Positions 5,660-14,577 of a DNA stretch of 18,109 bases are shown here, in pieces. The DNA lies in assembly GCA_026982235.1 (NCBI GenBank), contig JALSHM010000246.1, forward strand, positions 1 through 18,109, in the 5' to 3' direction. A program made the position numbers and the translations under genes. Within the stretch, counting starts at the first letter, position 1. Every line of letters starts with the position of its first letter. The notes under the pieces were generated by a model. That model saw only the letters and a program-made list of their open reading frames with translations, ran no database searches and was not told where the DNA came from. The stretch is from Robiginitomaculum sp. (GTDB taxonomy: Bacteria > Pseudomonadota > Alphaproteobacteria > Caulobacterales > Maricaulaceae).

Positions 5660-6418
5660 ATGAGCGATGCGACACAAAAGCCAGATAAGGGCGAGATAGC
5701 GGATAAGAATAAACTCAAATCCACCCTGAGCAAAACTGCCGAGGTCGCAGACAAAGCCAGCAATGTGGCGGAGGTGGCCAATAATGCGTTTAGCGCCGTA
5801 AAATGGGTGGCCATTGCCGTGGTTATGCTGACGGTTTTGGGCTTTGGTTATGGCGTTTATAAATTGGTGACCAGACCCGTTGTTGCGGTCACAGATGCTG
5901 CGGGCAAAATGGTGGACGCCGCCTCTGACAAAGCGGGTGCCCTCAAAGACGGCGCGGGCAATGTCATCAACCGTCTGCTTATCCCGACCAAGGACCAAGC
6001 CACCCTCAATGCGCTGGCCGAAGCGGATTTTGAACTTTTGCACACTTATCCAGCCAGCAAGCCAGACGGCATTAAACAGCGCCTGTTTCGGACGACAAAT
6101 TTCGGCGATAGCGAAAACCAAGTGTGTAAAATGTCCGTCAATTTTGGCGGCGGGGATTTGGATGCCTATGCAGGAGCCAATAATGAAGACTATGCCAAAT
6201 CCAAAGCCCTAGGTTCAAAAGATGGCCGCCTGATCCGGTTTATCCTCAGGGCTGGCAAAGACGACATCCCCATGAATGTGGTTTGGGATAATGATGCCGG
6301 ACATTGGGTCATGAAATGGCGCGCCACAACCACCAAAAAACCCCTGGACGACACCACAGCCGAAGCCCGCATTTTCGATTTACTGCGCGCCGTAAAAAAA
6401 CAATGCGGCGGCGAATAG
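5660..6418 (+). CDS. Single-pass membrane protein of unknown function
   Basis: The 252-residue protein is not recognised. Residues 1-48 are charged and Ala/Lys-rich, with a likely helix. One membrane segment spans about 49-70 (WVAIAVVMLTVLGFGYGVYKLV). An Ala/Gly/Lys-rich linker follows (AGKMVDAASDKAGALKDGAG), then a mixed alpha/beta domain (about 112-252). Only two Cys occur, C156 and C249 near the C-terminus, which could pair if the domain is periplasmic. Topology is ambiguous. GGGAGG lies 5 nt before the ATG and a good promoter precedes it. It is divergent to the LRAT-like gene and converges with clpB, with a gap of 29 bp. Confidence 0.8.
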   Translation: MSDATQKPDKGEIADKNKLKSTLSKTAEVADKASNVAEVANNAFSAVKWVAIAVVMLTVLGFGYGVYKLVTRPVVAVTDAAGKMVDAASDKAGALKDGAGNVINRLLIPTKDQATLNALAEADFELLHTYPASKPDGIKQRLFRTTNFGDSENQVCKMSVNFGGGDLDAYAGANNEDYAKSKALGSKDGRLIRFILRAGKDDIPMNVVWDNDAGHWVMKWRATTTKKPLDDTTAEARIFDLLRAVKKQCGGE

Positions 6419-6447
6419 TTAGGTTCAGCCATTCACCGCCGCACAGA

Positions 6448-9042
6448 TTAGTCAACCGTAATCGTCAAACCATCATCCCCCACATCGACCTTGACGTGGT
6501 CGCCGTTATTTATTGTGCCTGCTAGCACTTGTCGGGCTAATTCGTCTTGGACGGATTTTTGGATGACACGTTTTAGGGGACGGGCACCGAAAGCCGGGTC
6601 ATAACCTTTTTCGGCCAGCCATGTACGGGCGGCGTCGGTTAGTTCAATCGTGATATCCCGGTCTTTGAGCCAGCCCATCAGGCGCTTGATTTGAATATCA
6701 ACAATCGTGCCCATGACCTCTGGTTTGAGCCGCTCGAACAGTAAGATTTCATCAAGACGGTTGAGAAACTCTGGACGGAAATGGGCTTTCACCTGTTCCA
6801 TGACGGCTTCGCGGGCCATATCCACATTATCATCATCACCCAGCGCCACCAGATATTCCGCGCCGATATTACTGGTCAGGATAATGACACAGTTTTTGAA
6901 ATCCACCGTGCGCCCCTGCCCGTCTGTGAGGCGGCCATCATCAAGCACTTGCAGCAGCACATTAAACACATCCGGGTGGGCCTTTTCGATCTCGTCAAAC
7001 AACACCACCTGATAGGGACGACGGCGTACGGCTTCGGTCAGGGCACCGCCTTCATCATAGCCCACATATCCAGGCGGGGCGCCGATGAGACGCGACACGG
7101 AATGTTTCTCCATATATTCAGACATATCAATGCGGGTAATGGCCTGGTCATCGTCAAACATAAATTCGGCGAGCGCCTTGGTCAGTTCGGTTTTACCCAC
7201 ACCTGTTGGCCCCAAGAACATGAACGAGCCAATGGGACGTGCGGGGTCTTTGAGACCAGCCCGTGCCCGGCGCACAGCATCTGATACGGCAGCTACGGCC
7301 TGGGCTTGTCCGACGACGCGCTTGGCCAAAACCTGCTCCATGGCCAAAAGTTTATCCCGTTCGCCTTCGAGCATTTTCTCAACCGGTACACCCGTCCAGC
7401 GCGAAATTATCCCGGCAATCATATCCGCACTCACCACGTCGGCCTCTAATGCGGCTTCTTGGTCCGCATCATCTGCATCCGCTTGCTCGGCGGCGCGTAA
7501 TTGCTCTTCCAGTTCGGGGATTTCCACATGTTGCAAACGCCCGGCGGCTTCATAATCGCCGCGCCTGACCGCATCGGCCAGCACATTGCGAGCTTGGTCA
7601 AGCTTTTCCTTAAGCTCGGTCGCACCTGCAAGCTTGGCTTTCTCGGCTTGCCAGCGGGCGGTCAGCTCTTTGCTCTGATCTTCAAGCTCGGCAATTTCCT
7701 CTAGGCGTTTTTCCAGTCGCTCCTTGGAGGCTTTATCTTTTTCTTGTTTGAGAGCTTCGACCTCGATACGCGCCCGCACCAATTTGCGGTCAATCTCGTC
7801 CAGTTCTTCGGGCTTGCTGTCCACTTGCATACGCAAACGGCTGGCAGCTTCGTCCATCAAATCAATGGCTTTGTCTGGCAAAAACCTATCGGTGATATAG
7901 CGGTCAGACAATGTGGCCGCCGCAACAATCGCCCCGTCAGATATGCGAATACCGTGGTGCACCTCATATTTGTCTTTAATGCCGCGCAAGATAGAAATCG
8001 TGTCTTCGACGCTAGGCTCATCTACAAATACGGTTAAGAAGCGCCGCGCTAGGGCTGCGTCTTTCTCTAAATGTTTGCGGTATTCATCCAAAGTGGTCGC
8101 GCCAATACAGTGTAGCTCGCCTCTGGCCAAAGCCGGCTTTAAGAGATTGGCCGCATCCATAGCCCCATCGGTTTTCCCTGCCCCGACCAGCATATGAATT
8201 TCGTCGATAAACAAAATGATTTTACCCTCTGCTTTCTCGATCTCCTTAAGCACCGCTTTGAGGCGTTCTTCAAATTCACCGCGATATTTCGCCCCGGCAA
8301 TTAAAGAGCCTAAATCTAGGGCGAGCAGGTCTTTGTCCTTCAAGCTTTCGGGCACATCACCATTGATAATGCGCAAGGCCAAGCCTTCGACAATAGCGGT
8401 TTTACCCACACCCGGCTCACCAATCAGCAAAGGATTGTTTTTAGAGCGGCGCGATAAGACCTGAATAATACGGCGGATTTCTTCGTCGCGGCCAATCACC
8501 GGATCCATCTTACCTTCGCGGGCGGCGGCGGTCAGGTCTTTGGTATATTTGGCCAAAGCTTCATAGGCGTCTTCAGCCGCTTCACTGGTCACAGGTTCGT
8601 CGCCGCGCAAATTGCTAATGGCGGCGGCTATGCGCGACACCTCAACGCCCGCACTTTCTAAGAGGGTTTTCATATCTTTATCGGCACTGAGAATAAGCGC
8701 CAAAAACAAGCCCTCGACGGTGATATATTTATCACCAGCTTTCTTGGCCGCTGATTCGGCGTTCGCAAATACTTTGCCAGCCTCCCGGCTGAGGGTTAAA
8801 TTCCCGACGCCAGAGCCGTCCACCGCCGGGATTTTCCCCAGCAAATCACGCGCCCCAGATTTCAGGGTATTGGCATCCGCACCTGATGTGCGCACAAGAT
8901 TGGCCACAAGAGCAGCGTCCTCATCCAAAAGCGCCGCCAGAATATGTGCTTGTGTCACTTGTTGGTGGGAATGCTCAAGCGCTAGGTTTTGCGCAGCCTG
9001 CACCACAGCTTTCGCCCGGTTGGTATATTGTTCAATGTTCAT
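6448..9042 (-). CDS. clpB: ATP-dependent chaperone ClpB (Hsp100 disaggregase)
   Basis: The 864-residue protein has the complete ClpB layout. There is an N-terminal Clp_N double repeat (about 1-145), then AAA+ domain 1 with Walker A GEPGVGKT (208-215) and LFIDEIHML. A coiled-coil middle domain follows (about 400-525, rich in Glu/Lys/Leu; EEIAELEDQSKEL). AAA+ domain 2 has GPTGVGKT near residue 600, VLFDEIEKAHPDVFN and the sensor GARPLKR near the end. With DnaK/DnaJ/GrpE, ClpB extracts polypeptides from aggregates after heat stress. The ATG at 9042 is chosen over one seven codons upstream because GGAGAG lies 4 nt before it and MNIEQYTNRA is the usual N-terminus. It is preceded by a heat-shock-type promoter. 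Confidence 0.97.
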   Translation of the reverse strand: MNIEQYTNRAKAVVQAAQNLALEHSHQQVTQAHILAALLDEDAALVANLVRTSGADANTLKSGARDLLGKIPAVDGSGVGNLTLSREAGKVFANAESAAKKAGDKYITVEGLFLALILSADKDMKTLLESAGVEVSRIAAAISNLRGDEPVTSEAAEDAYEALAKYTKDLTAAAREGKMDPVIGRDEEIRRIIQVLSRRSKNNPLLIGEPGVGKTAIVEGLALRIINGDVPESLKDKDLLALDLGSLIAGAKYRGEFEERLKAVLKEIEKAEGKIILFIDEIHMLVGAGKTDGAMDAANLLKPALARGELHCIGATTLDEYRKHLEKDAALARRFLTVFVDEPSVEDTISILRGIKDKYEVHHGIRISDGAIVAAATLSDRYITDRFLPDKAIDLMDEAASRLRMQVDSKPEELDEIDRKLVRARIEVEALKQEKDKASKERLEKRLEEIAELEDQSKELTARWQAEKAKLAGATELKEKLDQARNVLADAVRRGDYEAAGRLQHVEIPELEEQLRAAEQADADDADQEAALEADVVSADMIAGIISRWTGVPVEKMLEGERDKLLAMEQVLAKRVVGQAQAVAAVSDAVRRARAGLKDPARPIGSFMFLGPTGVGKTELTKALAEFMFDDDQAITRIDMSEYMEKHSVSRLIGAPPGYVGYDEGGALTEAVRRRPYQVVLFDEIEKAHPDVFNVLLQVLDDGRLTDGQGRTVDFKNCVIILTSNIGAEYLVALGDDDNVDMAREAVMEQVKAHFRPEFLNRLDEILLFERLKPEVMGTIVDIQIKRLMGWLKDRDITIELTDAARTWLAEKGYDPAFGARPLKRVIQKSVQDELARQVLAGTINNGDHVKVDVGDDGLTITVD

Positions 9043-9108
9043 AAGTCTCTCCACTTCCAGCATGCCCAGAAAAAACCAAACACACCATAAAATTCGTTGT
9101 TAAGACCT

Positions 9109-9136
9109 ATATGGTGACGCACAAATTTTGTGCAAG
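9109..9136 (-). promoter_or_regulatory. RpoH (sigma32)-type promoter of clpB
   Basis: On the minus strand, CTTGCA (9136-9131), 16 nt and CCATAT (9114-9109) form a heat-shock promoter about 60 nt before the clpB start. The spacer holds the palindrome GCACAAA-T-TTTGTGC (9119-9133), overlapping the -35 box, which could be an operator or fortuitous. Confidence 0.7.
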
Positions 9137-9352
9137 TGCGACGTTTTGGTGGATTGGCTCAACTACTCGCCATTTGAGAATTCACCTCAAACCCATTAGA
9201 ATCCAACAGATTTAATGCCTGCACAATTTACCCTAAAATGTTTCGCGAAGCGAACCGTCTTTAAGTTGTATATGCGTCAATTTTCGGTCAATTCTTGCCG
9301 GATATTCACCGCAATCACCTTATGTTCCGCCTGATTGAAAATTGGAATCATT

Positions 9353-9383
9353 CAAAGCCGGGGCAAAGCCGGGGCAAAGCTGG
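9353..9383. repeat. 11-bp tandem repeat
   Basis: Two perfect CAAAGCCGGGG units and a partial third (CAAAGCTGG) lie in the 550-bp clpB-nrdA gap. The rest of that gap is AT-rich, with A-tracts at 9400-9440, and holds no evident gene. Two GAATC (CcrM-type GANTC) sites are at 9199 and 9345. Confidence 0.8.
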
Positions 9384-9495
9384 CACTATGTGAATTTTCT
9401 AAAAAAAAATTGGTTTTCCGCGCAAAAAAAATTTGGCGTGCAAGCCTATGGAATATCAGGATTTTTTAAATTCCACCTATTATTAACCATGGTTT

Positions 9496-9511
9496 TTAAC
9501 AGCTTATTAAC
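9496..9511 (+). promoter_or_regulatory. CtrA box upstream of the ribonucleotide reductase gene
   Basis: TTAA (9496-9499), 7 nt and TTAAC (9507-9511) match the full CtrA consensus TTAA-N7-TTAAC. A further TTAA at 9483 has spacing 9. The box lies about 30 bp upstream of the predicted -35 element, a position compatible with activation or modulation. CtrA control is inferred. Confidence 0.55.
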
Positions 9512-9531
9512 AATAAAATTGACAAAGTGAG

Positions 9532-9578
9532 ACACTAGGTATTGACGAGGTGGCGTAAATGAACACTATATGTAGTAC
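9532..9578 (+). promoter_or_regulatory. nrdA promoter with paired NrdR boxes
   Basis: ACACTAGGTATTGACG (9532-9547) and ACACTATATGTAGTAC (9563-9578) both resemble the NrdR consensus acaCwAtATaTwGtgt. Their starts are 31 bp apart, the usual three-turn spacing. A sigma70-type promoter overlaps them: TTGACG (9542-9547) ends box 1, and CTATAT (9566-9571), 18 nt on, lies in box 2. Binding of the NrdR repressor would therefore block RNA polymerase. The leader to the ATG would be about 150 nt. Confidence 0.75.
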
Positions 9579-9730
9579 GAAGACCGATTTGGTTTCCAAT
9601 TATTATTGACCTGAAAATGGGTGTTGGCTGGCACCTAAACGGTATTCGTCGCTGCAAAAACGTTGAAATACGAATAATCGTGCCCAGCACTGGGGCTGGC
9701 ATAAAGCAAATTGACCAAGGGGGAAAATAT

Positions 9731-11644
9731 ATGTCTGAAGACGTAAACACAGGGACGGCAGTTATAGAGATTAACAATGACGACCACCAAATTGAACACC
9801 CTGTTTCTGACAATATTACGGCACACGAACCCACTAATTTAAAGCTGGTTTCCCGGGTCAAAATTGACCGTTCGCGTGATGAGCTTCTGACTGATTTTGG
9901 CAAAACCACCTTGGTTGACCGCTATCTTTTGCCCGAAGAAAGCTACCAAGACATGTTTGTGCGTGTGGCCGAACATTACGCCGACAAAGGCGATTCAGCC
10001 CATGCCCAACGCCTGTATGATTATATGTCCCAGCTATGGTTCATGCCTGCCACGCCTATCCTGTCCAATGGCGGTGCCAAGCGCGGCCTGCCGATTTCTT
10101 GCTTTCTCAACGCTGTCGATGATAGCTTGGATAGTATTGTTGATGTTTGGAACGAAAATGTCTGGCTGGCTTCTAATGGCGGTGGTATTGGTACCTATTG
10201 GGGCAATGTTCGCTCTATTGGTGAGAAAATTGGCCGGGCGGGCAAAACCTCAGGCATTATTCCGTTCATCCGGGTTATGGACAGTTTAACCTTGGCCATT
10301 TCCCAAGGCTCATTACGCAGAGGCTCTGCGGCGGTGTATCTCGACATTCACCACCCGGAAATCGAAGAGTTCCTAGAGATTCGCAAGCCCAGCGGTGATT
10401 TTAACCGCAAGAGCCTTAACCTACACCACGGCCTCAATATAACAGACGAGTTCATGGAAGCCGTGCGCGACGGCGAAGAATTTGCCCTGCGTTCGCCAAA
10501 AACCAATGAAGTCATCAAGAAAATTGATGCCCGCAAATTGTGGCAAAAAATCCTGGAAATGCGCTTGCAAACTGGCGAGCCATATATGGTGTTCTCGGAC
10601 ACAGTCAATAAAGCCCTTGCCCACCACCAAAAACAGCAAGGCCTACGGGTACAACAATCCAATCTATGTGCCGAAATTATGCTGGCCACTGGCAAAGACA
10701 AAGCCGGGCGGCAACGCACCGCCGTGTGCTGCTTGTCCTCGGTCAACGCCGAAAAATTTGACGAATGGAAAGACAATCCTGATTTCATCGAAGACATTAT
10801 GCGGTTTTTGGATAATGTTTTGCAGGACTATATCGACAATGCGCCAGATAAAATGGCCGACGCGGTGTATTCTGCTATGCGCGAACGGTCTGTCGGCCTT
10901 GGTTTGATGGGCTTTCATTCTATGCTCCAGTCCAAAGGCGTTCCGTTTGAAAGCGGCATGGCCAAGGCTATTAACAAACGCCTGTTCAAGCATATTCGCA
11001 GTCAAGCCGATGCAGCCAGTGTCAAACTCGCCCATGAACGCGGCCCCTGCCCGGATGCGGCGGATGCTGGCATGATGGCGCGCTTCTCCCACAAAATGGC
11101 CGTGGCACCTACCGCCTCTATCTCAATTATTTGCGGCGGCACGTCTGCGGGGATTGAGCCTATTCCGGCCAATATCTACACCCACAAAACCTTGTCTGGC
11201 TCGTTCACTGTACGCAATAAATTTTTGGAAGAACTGCTCGACGAAAAAGGCGTGAACACACCGGAAATTTGGAACTCGATTTTGGAACATGAAGGCTCGG
11301 TGCAGCATTTGGACGAATTGTCTGAAGACGAAAAAGCCGTATTTCGCACCGCGTTCGAGCTTGATCAGCGCTGGATTATCGAATTGGCAGCAGACCGTGC
11401 CCCGCTCATCTGCCAAGCTCAAAGCCTCAATATCTTCATCCCCGGTGATGTTGCTAAATGGGATTTGCACATGTTGCACTGGAATGCATGGGAAAAAGGC
11501 ATCAAGTCTCTGTATTATTGCCGCTCAAAATCCGTACAACGCGCCGCCTTTGCGGGCAGTATGGACAAGCCAGCCAATGATATGGAAGCCGCCATGCAAG
11601 CCGCCGCCCCAACAGATTATGACGAATGCCTTGCTTGCCAATAA
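9731..11644 (+). CDS. nrdA: Class I ribonucleoside-diphosphate reductase, alpha subunit
   Basis: The 637-residue catalytic subunit reduces NDPs to dNDPs. From the chosen start: redox Cys C124 in PISCFLN, and thiyl-radical site N311-L-C313-A-E315. C333/C334 in VCCLSS supplies the partner Cys. The radical-transfer Tyr pair is Y595-Y596 (LYYCRSK), and the C-terminal shuttle Cys pair is C633/C636 in ECLACQ. There is no N-terminal ATP-cone; the barrel follows about 40 variable residues, so overall dATP regulation is probably absent, as in the short alphaproteobacterial NrdA. The ATG at 9731 is chosen over one at 9617 because AAGGGGGAAAA precedes it. The beta subunit gene is not in the window. NrdR boxes and a CtrA box lie upstream. 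Confidence 0.94.
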   Translation: MSEDVNTGTAVIEINNDDHQIEHPVSDNITAHEPTNLKLVSRVKIDRSRDELLTDFGKTTLVDRYLLPEESYQDMFVRVAEHYADKGDSAHAQRLYDYMSQLWFMPATPILSNGGAKRGLPISCFLNAVDDSLDSIVDVWNENVWLASNGGGIGTYWGNVRSIGEKIGRAGKTSGIIPFIRVMDSLTLAISQGSLRRGSAAVYLDIHHPEIEEFLEIRKPSGDFNRKSLNLHHGLNITDEFMEAVRDGEEFALRSPKTNEVIKKIDARKLWQKILEMRLQTGEPYMVFSDTVNKALAHHQKQQGLRVQQSNLCAEIMLATGKDKAGRQRTAVCCLSSVNAEKFDEWKDNPDFIEDIMRFLDNVLQDYIDNAPDKMADAVYSAMRERSVGLGLMGFHSMLQSKGVPFESGMAKAINKRLFKHIRSQADAASVKLAHERGPCPDAADAGMMARFSHKMAVAPTASISIICGGTSAGIEPIPANIYTHKTLSGSFTVRNKFLEELLDEKGVNTPEIWNSILEHEGSVQHLDELSEDEKAVFRTAFELDQRWIIELAADRAPLICQAQSLNIFIPGDVAKWDLHMLHWNAWEKGIKSLYYCRSKSVQRAAFAGSMDKPANDMEAAMQAAAPTDYDECLACQ

Positions 11645-11671
11645 GGCTTCGCGCAAAAATCAAACAAGAAA

Positions 11672-11700
11672 AACCCGCCAGCGATGTTGGCGGGTTTTTT
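11672..11700 (+). terminator. Intrinsic terminator after nrdA (bidirectional)
   Basis: The stem AACCCGCCA/TGGCGGGTT with a 7-nt loop is followed by a T-run to 11700. Opposite-strand T residues also follow the hairpin, so it can serve the convergent DUF547 gene too. Confidence 0.9.
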
Positions 11701-11720
11701 GTGCTCCAAACAGAGACATA

Positions 11721-12974
11721 TTATTTTTCTTCAGTACCTGAAGTATCCGCGTCGGGAATATCTACATCAATTGTCGGAATATCATCGATTGTAACAGTAC
11801 CGCGTGTACCCAACATACCGCGCTTGCGCATAATATCCGTTTTCTGCTCTAATTCGCGCAAGAGGCGCGCAATTTCCGGCGGGATACTTGTAGAGTTAAC
11901 CTGACCATCCACCTGTATATTTAATTTCTGCAATGACGGCCTATCGCCAGCAAGGAGATCCGCTACTACAGGGTCATATCTATCCAGTTTAACAGGCTTA
12001 CCTTTTGCCAGCAACTCTCGAACATCAGAATCAGCATGTTTACGCAAATGGCGTGTTAAATCGGCTGGCCAATTGTTAAAATAGTAAGGACGAACTTCAT
12101 CGTACAAAGTTGATACTTTCATGGCACCAGCAGCTGCATGCACGCCGCGTAAAGAATTAACGAATTCATTCGCTTGCAATTTCAAAATAGCGTGGACATT
12201 ACTGCCAGTGAACGCAAAGTTTTGCAATGCCGGCCCGCCAATATTGCCCCGAAAAAAACCATACATCACATCAGGATTTGACCAATTTGGGTAGACAATG
12301 TTTTCACGTATATCCCTAAGGCTTAAATCAACACCACGAATATTCAGAAGTTTTGCATCATTAAGACGCTCTTTATTGGGGCCGACGCGTGAATCCTCGG
12401 GTTTGCGCACCGGATAATTATGTGCAATTTGCTCAATCAGAGTGACATTGTGTAAATTCATCCAAAAAGCTAATTGTTCGTCACGGCTCAAGCGGGTAAT
12501 ATCCACCTGATTAGCCACTCGCTCTAAATCCTTGCGATATTCCGTTAATCCCTTTTTGTACTCATCGTTCAAAAATGAGAATGTTACACGACTTCCTTCA
12601 AGGCGATACCCTGATTTATGCCCCTTAACAATTCGTGTCCCAACAATTGAATCCGGGCGGCGTGCGCGGATGCGTATGGATTGCCCCAGCCTCAAAACAA
12701 TATTTTGAAGTGCAGTGTCCCAGACTTCATAATCAATTGTTGAATATTGAGTTTGTTGTTTTGGTACAAATTGGCGATAAGGTGCGGCAACAGAAACCAT
12801 TGCGTCGACTGTTTGTGACGTCGCACTAACACGGACAACCGTTTCATTTGCTGGTTTTCCAGCTTTCGGAAACCCCGTATGTACAGATGCTGCAAATGCG
12901 GGTAAACCTCCCGCTGGGACTACTAACAATGAACTCATTAAGAGTACAAATTTTATTCTATTTTGGCCAAACAT
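11721..12974 (-). CDS. Secreted DUF547 domain protein
   Basis: The 417-residue protein begins with a Sec signal peptide (basic NRIK, hydrophobic FVLLMSSLLVVPAGGL, likely cleavage after PAFA at about residue 29). The DUF547 domain lies at about 140-290, with the signature RLSRDEQLAFWMNLHNVTLI and then NIRGVDLSLRDIRENIV. Residues near 260-300 (ALQNFAFTGSNVHAI, EFVNSLRGV) fit the same domain. Its biochemical role is unknown; a papain-like fold has been suggested for the family. The tail is helical, then acidic (DVDIPDADTSGTEE). AGGAG lies 8 nt before the ATG. It follows ppx by 75 bp on the same strand but need not share its promoter. Confidence 0.85.
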   Translation of the reverse strand: MFGQNRIKFVLLMSSLLVVPAGGLPAFAASVHTGFPKAGKPANETVVRVSATSQTVDAMVSVAAPYRQFVPKQQTQYSTIDYEVWDTALQNIVLRLGQSIRIRARRPDSIVGTRIVKGHKSGYRLEGSRVTFSFLNDEYKKGLTEYRKDLERVANQVDITRLSRDEQLAFWMNLHNVTLIEQIAHNYPVRKPEDSRVGPNKERLNDAKLLNIRGVDLSLRDIRENIVYPNWSNPDVMYGFFRGNIGGPALQNFAFTGSNVHAILKLQANEFVNSLRGVHAAAGAMKVSTLYDEVRPYYFNNWPADLTRHLRKHADSDVRELLAKGKPVKLDRYDPVVADLLAGDRPSLQKLNIQVDGQVNSTSIPPEIARLLRELEQKTDIMRKRGMLGTRGTVTIDDIPTIDVDIPDADTSGTEEK

Positions 12975-13049
12975 ATTTTTCTCCTACTTATCGGTAAACA
13001 ACAAAACACACTTTAGGTAAGCTTGCAAAGCTTTTATTGTGAAACCCCG

Positions 13050-14564
13050 TTAACAATTCCAAGTTTCAAATCTTTGGGCTTTGCCAAGCATTCTTGCTAG
13101 ACTATCAAAACGAGCTTGCGGACGTTCAACAACAAGGCTCTCTGCCAATTTACTTGCGGCGAGTACAAGATGTTGCCCTTGCACAAATAAGGTAAATTTA
13201 TTTAATACGGATGGACTACGCCCGCTTAATACTACGGCTGCCCGGATAGCTTCTCCGTATATTTGGGCAGAACGCTGCTCCGTTTCGCTTAAAAAATGCT
13301 GGATGATAGCATTTTCTGGCGGCGTCTTACGGCTCCTATAGGCGCGAAACAGCATAAATGCTAGATAGGCGCGTTCTTTATGGCTCAACCCTGGCAAGGG
13401 GCCATACAAAGCTATTTCGTAAACAATTTTTGCTCTATGGTCGGGATGCAAGCCCGCACCAGTACCAATTAAAAGGCTCGCAGCTTTGCGTATACGGTTT
13501 TCCGTTACTAAATCAAATGTCCGAGGTAGCTCTCCATGAACCCCAGATAAAAAATCGAAAATCGCCGCACCCAAATGTGCGCCATCCCGACTTTGCCCGG
13601 CTATACTGGCGCACGCATCATATAGTGCATAGCGGCCACTGACCTGCTTGGAGAGATACTCATACACGAGCCCATCCCTTAGCCCTCCCGGTGCGATAAC
13701 AACATAGTTTGGGTTGAATTTCTCCAATAATATGCTGAGCATTAAACCGCCATAAGGCAAGGTATCCGCCCGCCTTTGGGATATATTTGGCCAGTTCAAA
13801 AGCGCCTGTATGCCTTCGTCTGAACATGCCCAACTTGCTAAGTCTTGCGCGTGCTTGACGCCGAGGCTATAATTGTTGGTCACGCGCAGTGGATAGCCAT
13901 TTCGCTTCTGATCAATATTGGCCAAATTGCGCCATGCGCCACCAATTAAATACAAAGTATCAATTTTAGGGTAGTTTTGCGTAATACTAGCCCCCAAAAT
14001 ATCTTCTATTTTCGGGCGCAATAAAGCAGCATCAAAATCCTCCTCATACATAGAAAAAGGCCCCAATGGATAAGAAACACCGCCGTGCGCCTGCCCTCCT
14101 TTTACTTGCACAAGCTCCAGGCTAGCTCCGCCCAAGTCTACCGCCAAACCGTGCGCCCGAGGTTCGCCAGCCATAACACCACGGGCAGACATCAAAGCCT
14201 CCCCTTCACCACTAAGTGGTGAAATATCAAGTCCGGTTTGTTTCAGAACCTGCGCGATAAATTCCGGCGCATCACTCGCATCACGCATGGCTGCCGTGGC
14301 CGCAACCAATACTTCATCCAGCTTTTGTGTTTCCGCCAATAATGCAAATCGTTTCAGTGCCGCAAGTGCTTGTACGCGCCCTCCCGGATATAACTTACCT
14401 GTCCGGCGCAAATCACGCCCAAGGCCAGCCAAAACTTTCTCATCGTAAATCGGTGCAAATGCTGCGCCCGATATTGAATAGACAACAAAGCGCACAGAGT
14501 TGGAGCCAATATCAATAACGCCTATTCGCTGTTTTTGCGCCTGCCCTAGGTTTTTTGCTTGCAT
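13050..14564 (-). CDS. ppx: Ppx/GppA family exopolyphosphatase / pppGpp phosphatase
   Basis: The 504-residue protein has the ASKHA fold. VIDIGSNSVRFVVY (about 16-29) is the phosphate-1 loop, the catalytic-region Glu lies in SGEGEALMSARGV, and LAVDLGGASLELV is the phosphate-2 loop. IAPGGLRDGLVYEYL closes the Ppx/GppA core at about residue 310. The C-terminal 190 residues form an all-helical HD-like region (HLGAAIFDFL, LSHKERAYLAFML). The enzyme releases phosphate from polyphosphate chains and/or pppGpp; which is preferred cannot be told from sequence. The start lies 13 bp after ptsN, indicating co-transcription with the rpoN-hpf-ptsN cluster. Confidence 0.88.
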   Translation of the reverse strand: MQAKNLGQAQKQRIGVIDIGSNSVRFVVYSISGAAFAPIYDEKVLAGLGRDLRRTGKLYPGGRVQALAALKRFALLAETQKLDEVLVAATAAMRDASDAPEFIAQVLKQTGLDISPLSGEGEALMSARGVMAGEPRAHGLAVDLGGASLELVQVKGGQAHGGVSYPLGPFSMYEEDFDAALLRPKIEDILGASITQNYPKIDTLYLIGGAWRNLANIDQKRNGYPLRVTNNYSLGVKHAQDLASWACSDEGIQALLNWPNISQRRADTLPYGGLMLSILLEKFNPNYVVIAPGGLRDGLVYEYLSKQVSGRYALYDACASIAGQSRDGAHLGAAIFDFLSGVHGELPRTFDLVTENRIRKAASLLIGTGAGLHPDHRAKIVYEIALYGPLPGLSHKERAYLAFMLFRAYRSRKTPPENAIIQHFLSETEQRSAQIYGEAIRAAVVLSGRSPSVLNKFTLFVQGQHLVLAASKLAESLVVERPQARFDSLARMLGKAQRFETWNC

Positions 14565-14577
14565 TTCAGATTATTTT

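Noticed and set aside
5540..6121. 193-residue minus-strand frame opposite the membrane protein gene
   Set aside because: Its composition mirrors the coding strand, and the plus-strand frame has a consensus promoter and ribosome site.
9617..9730. Upstream in-frame start of nrdA
   Set aside because: The ATG at 9617 has no ribosome site and adds 38 residues unlike the family; the ATG at 9731 follows a strong AAGGGGG.
13020..13045. Terminator between ppx and the DUF547 gene
   Set aside because: AAGCTT-TGCA-like small palindrome is AT-rich with a short stem and lacks a convincing T-run on the minus strand.
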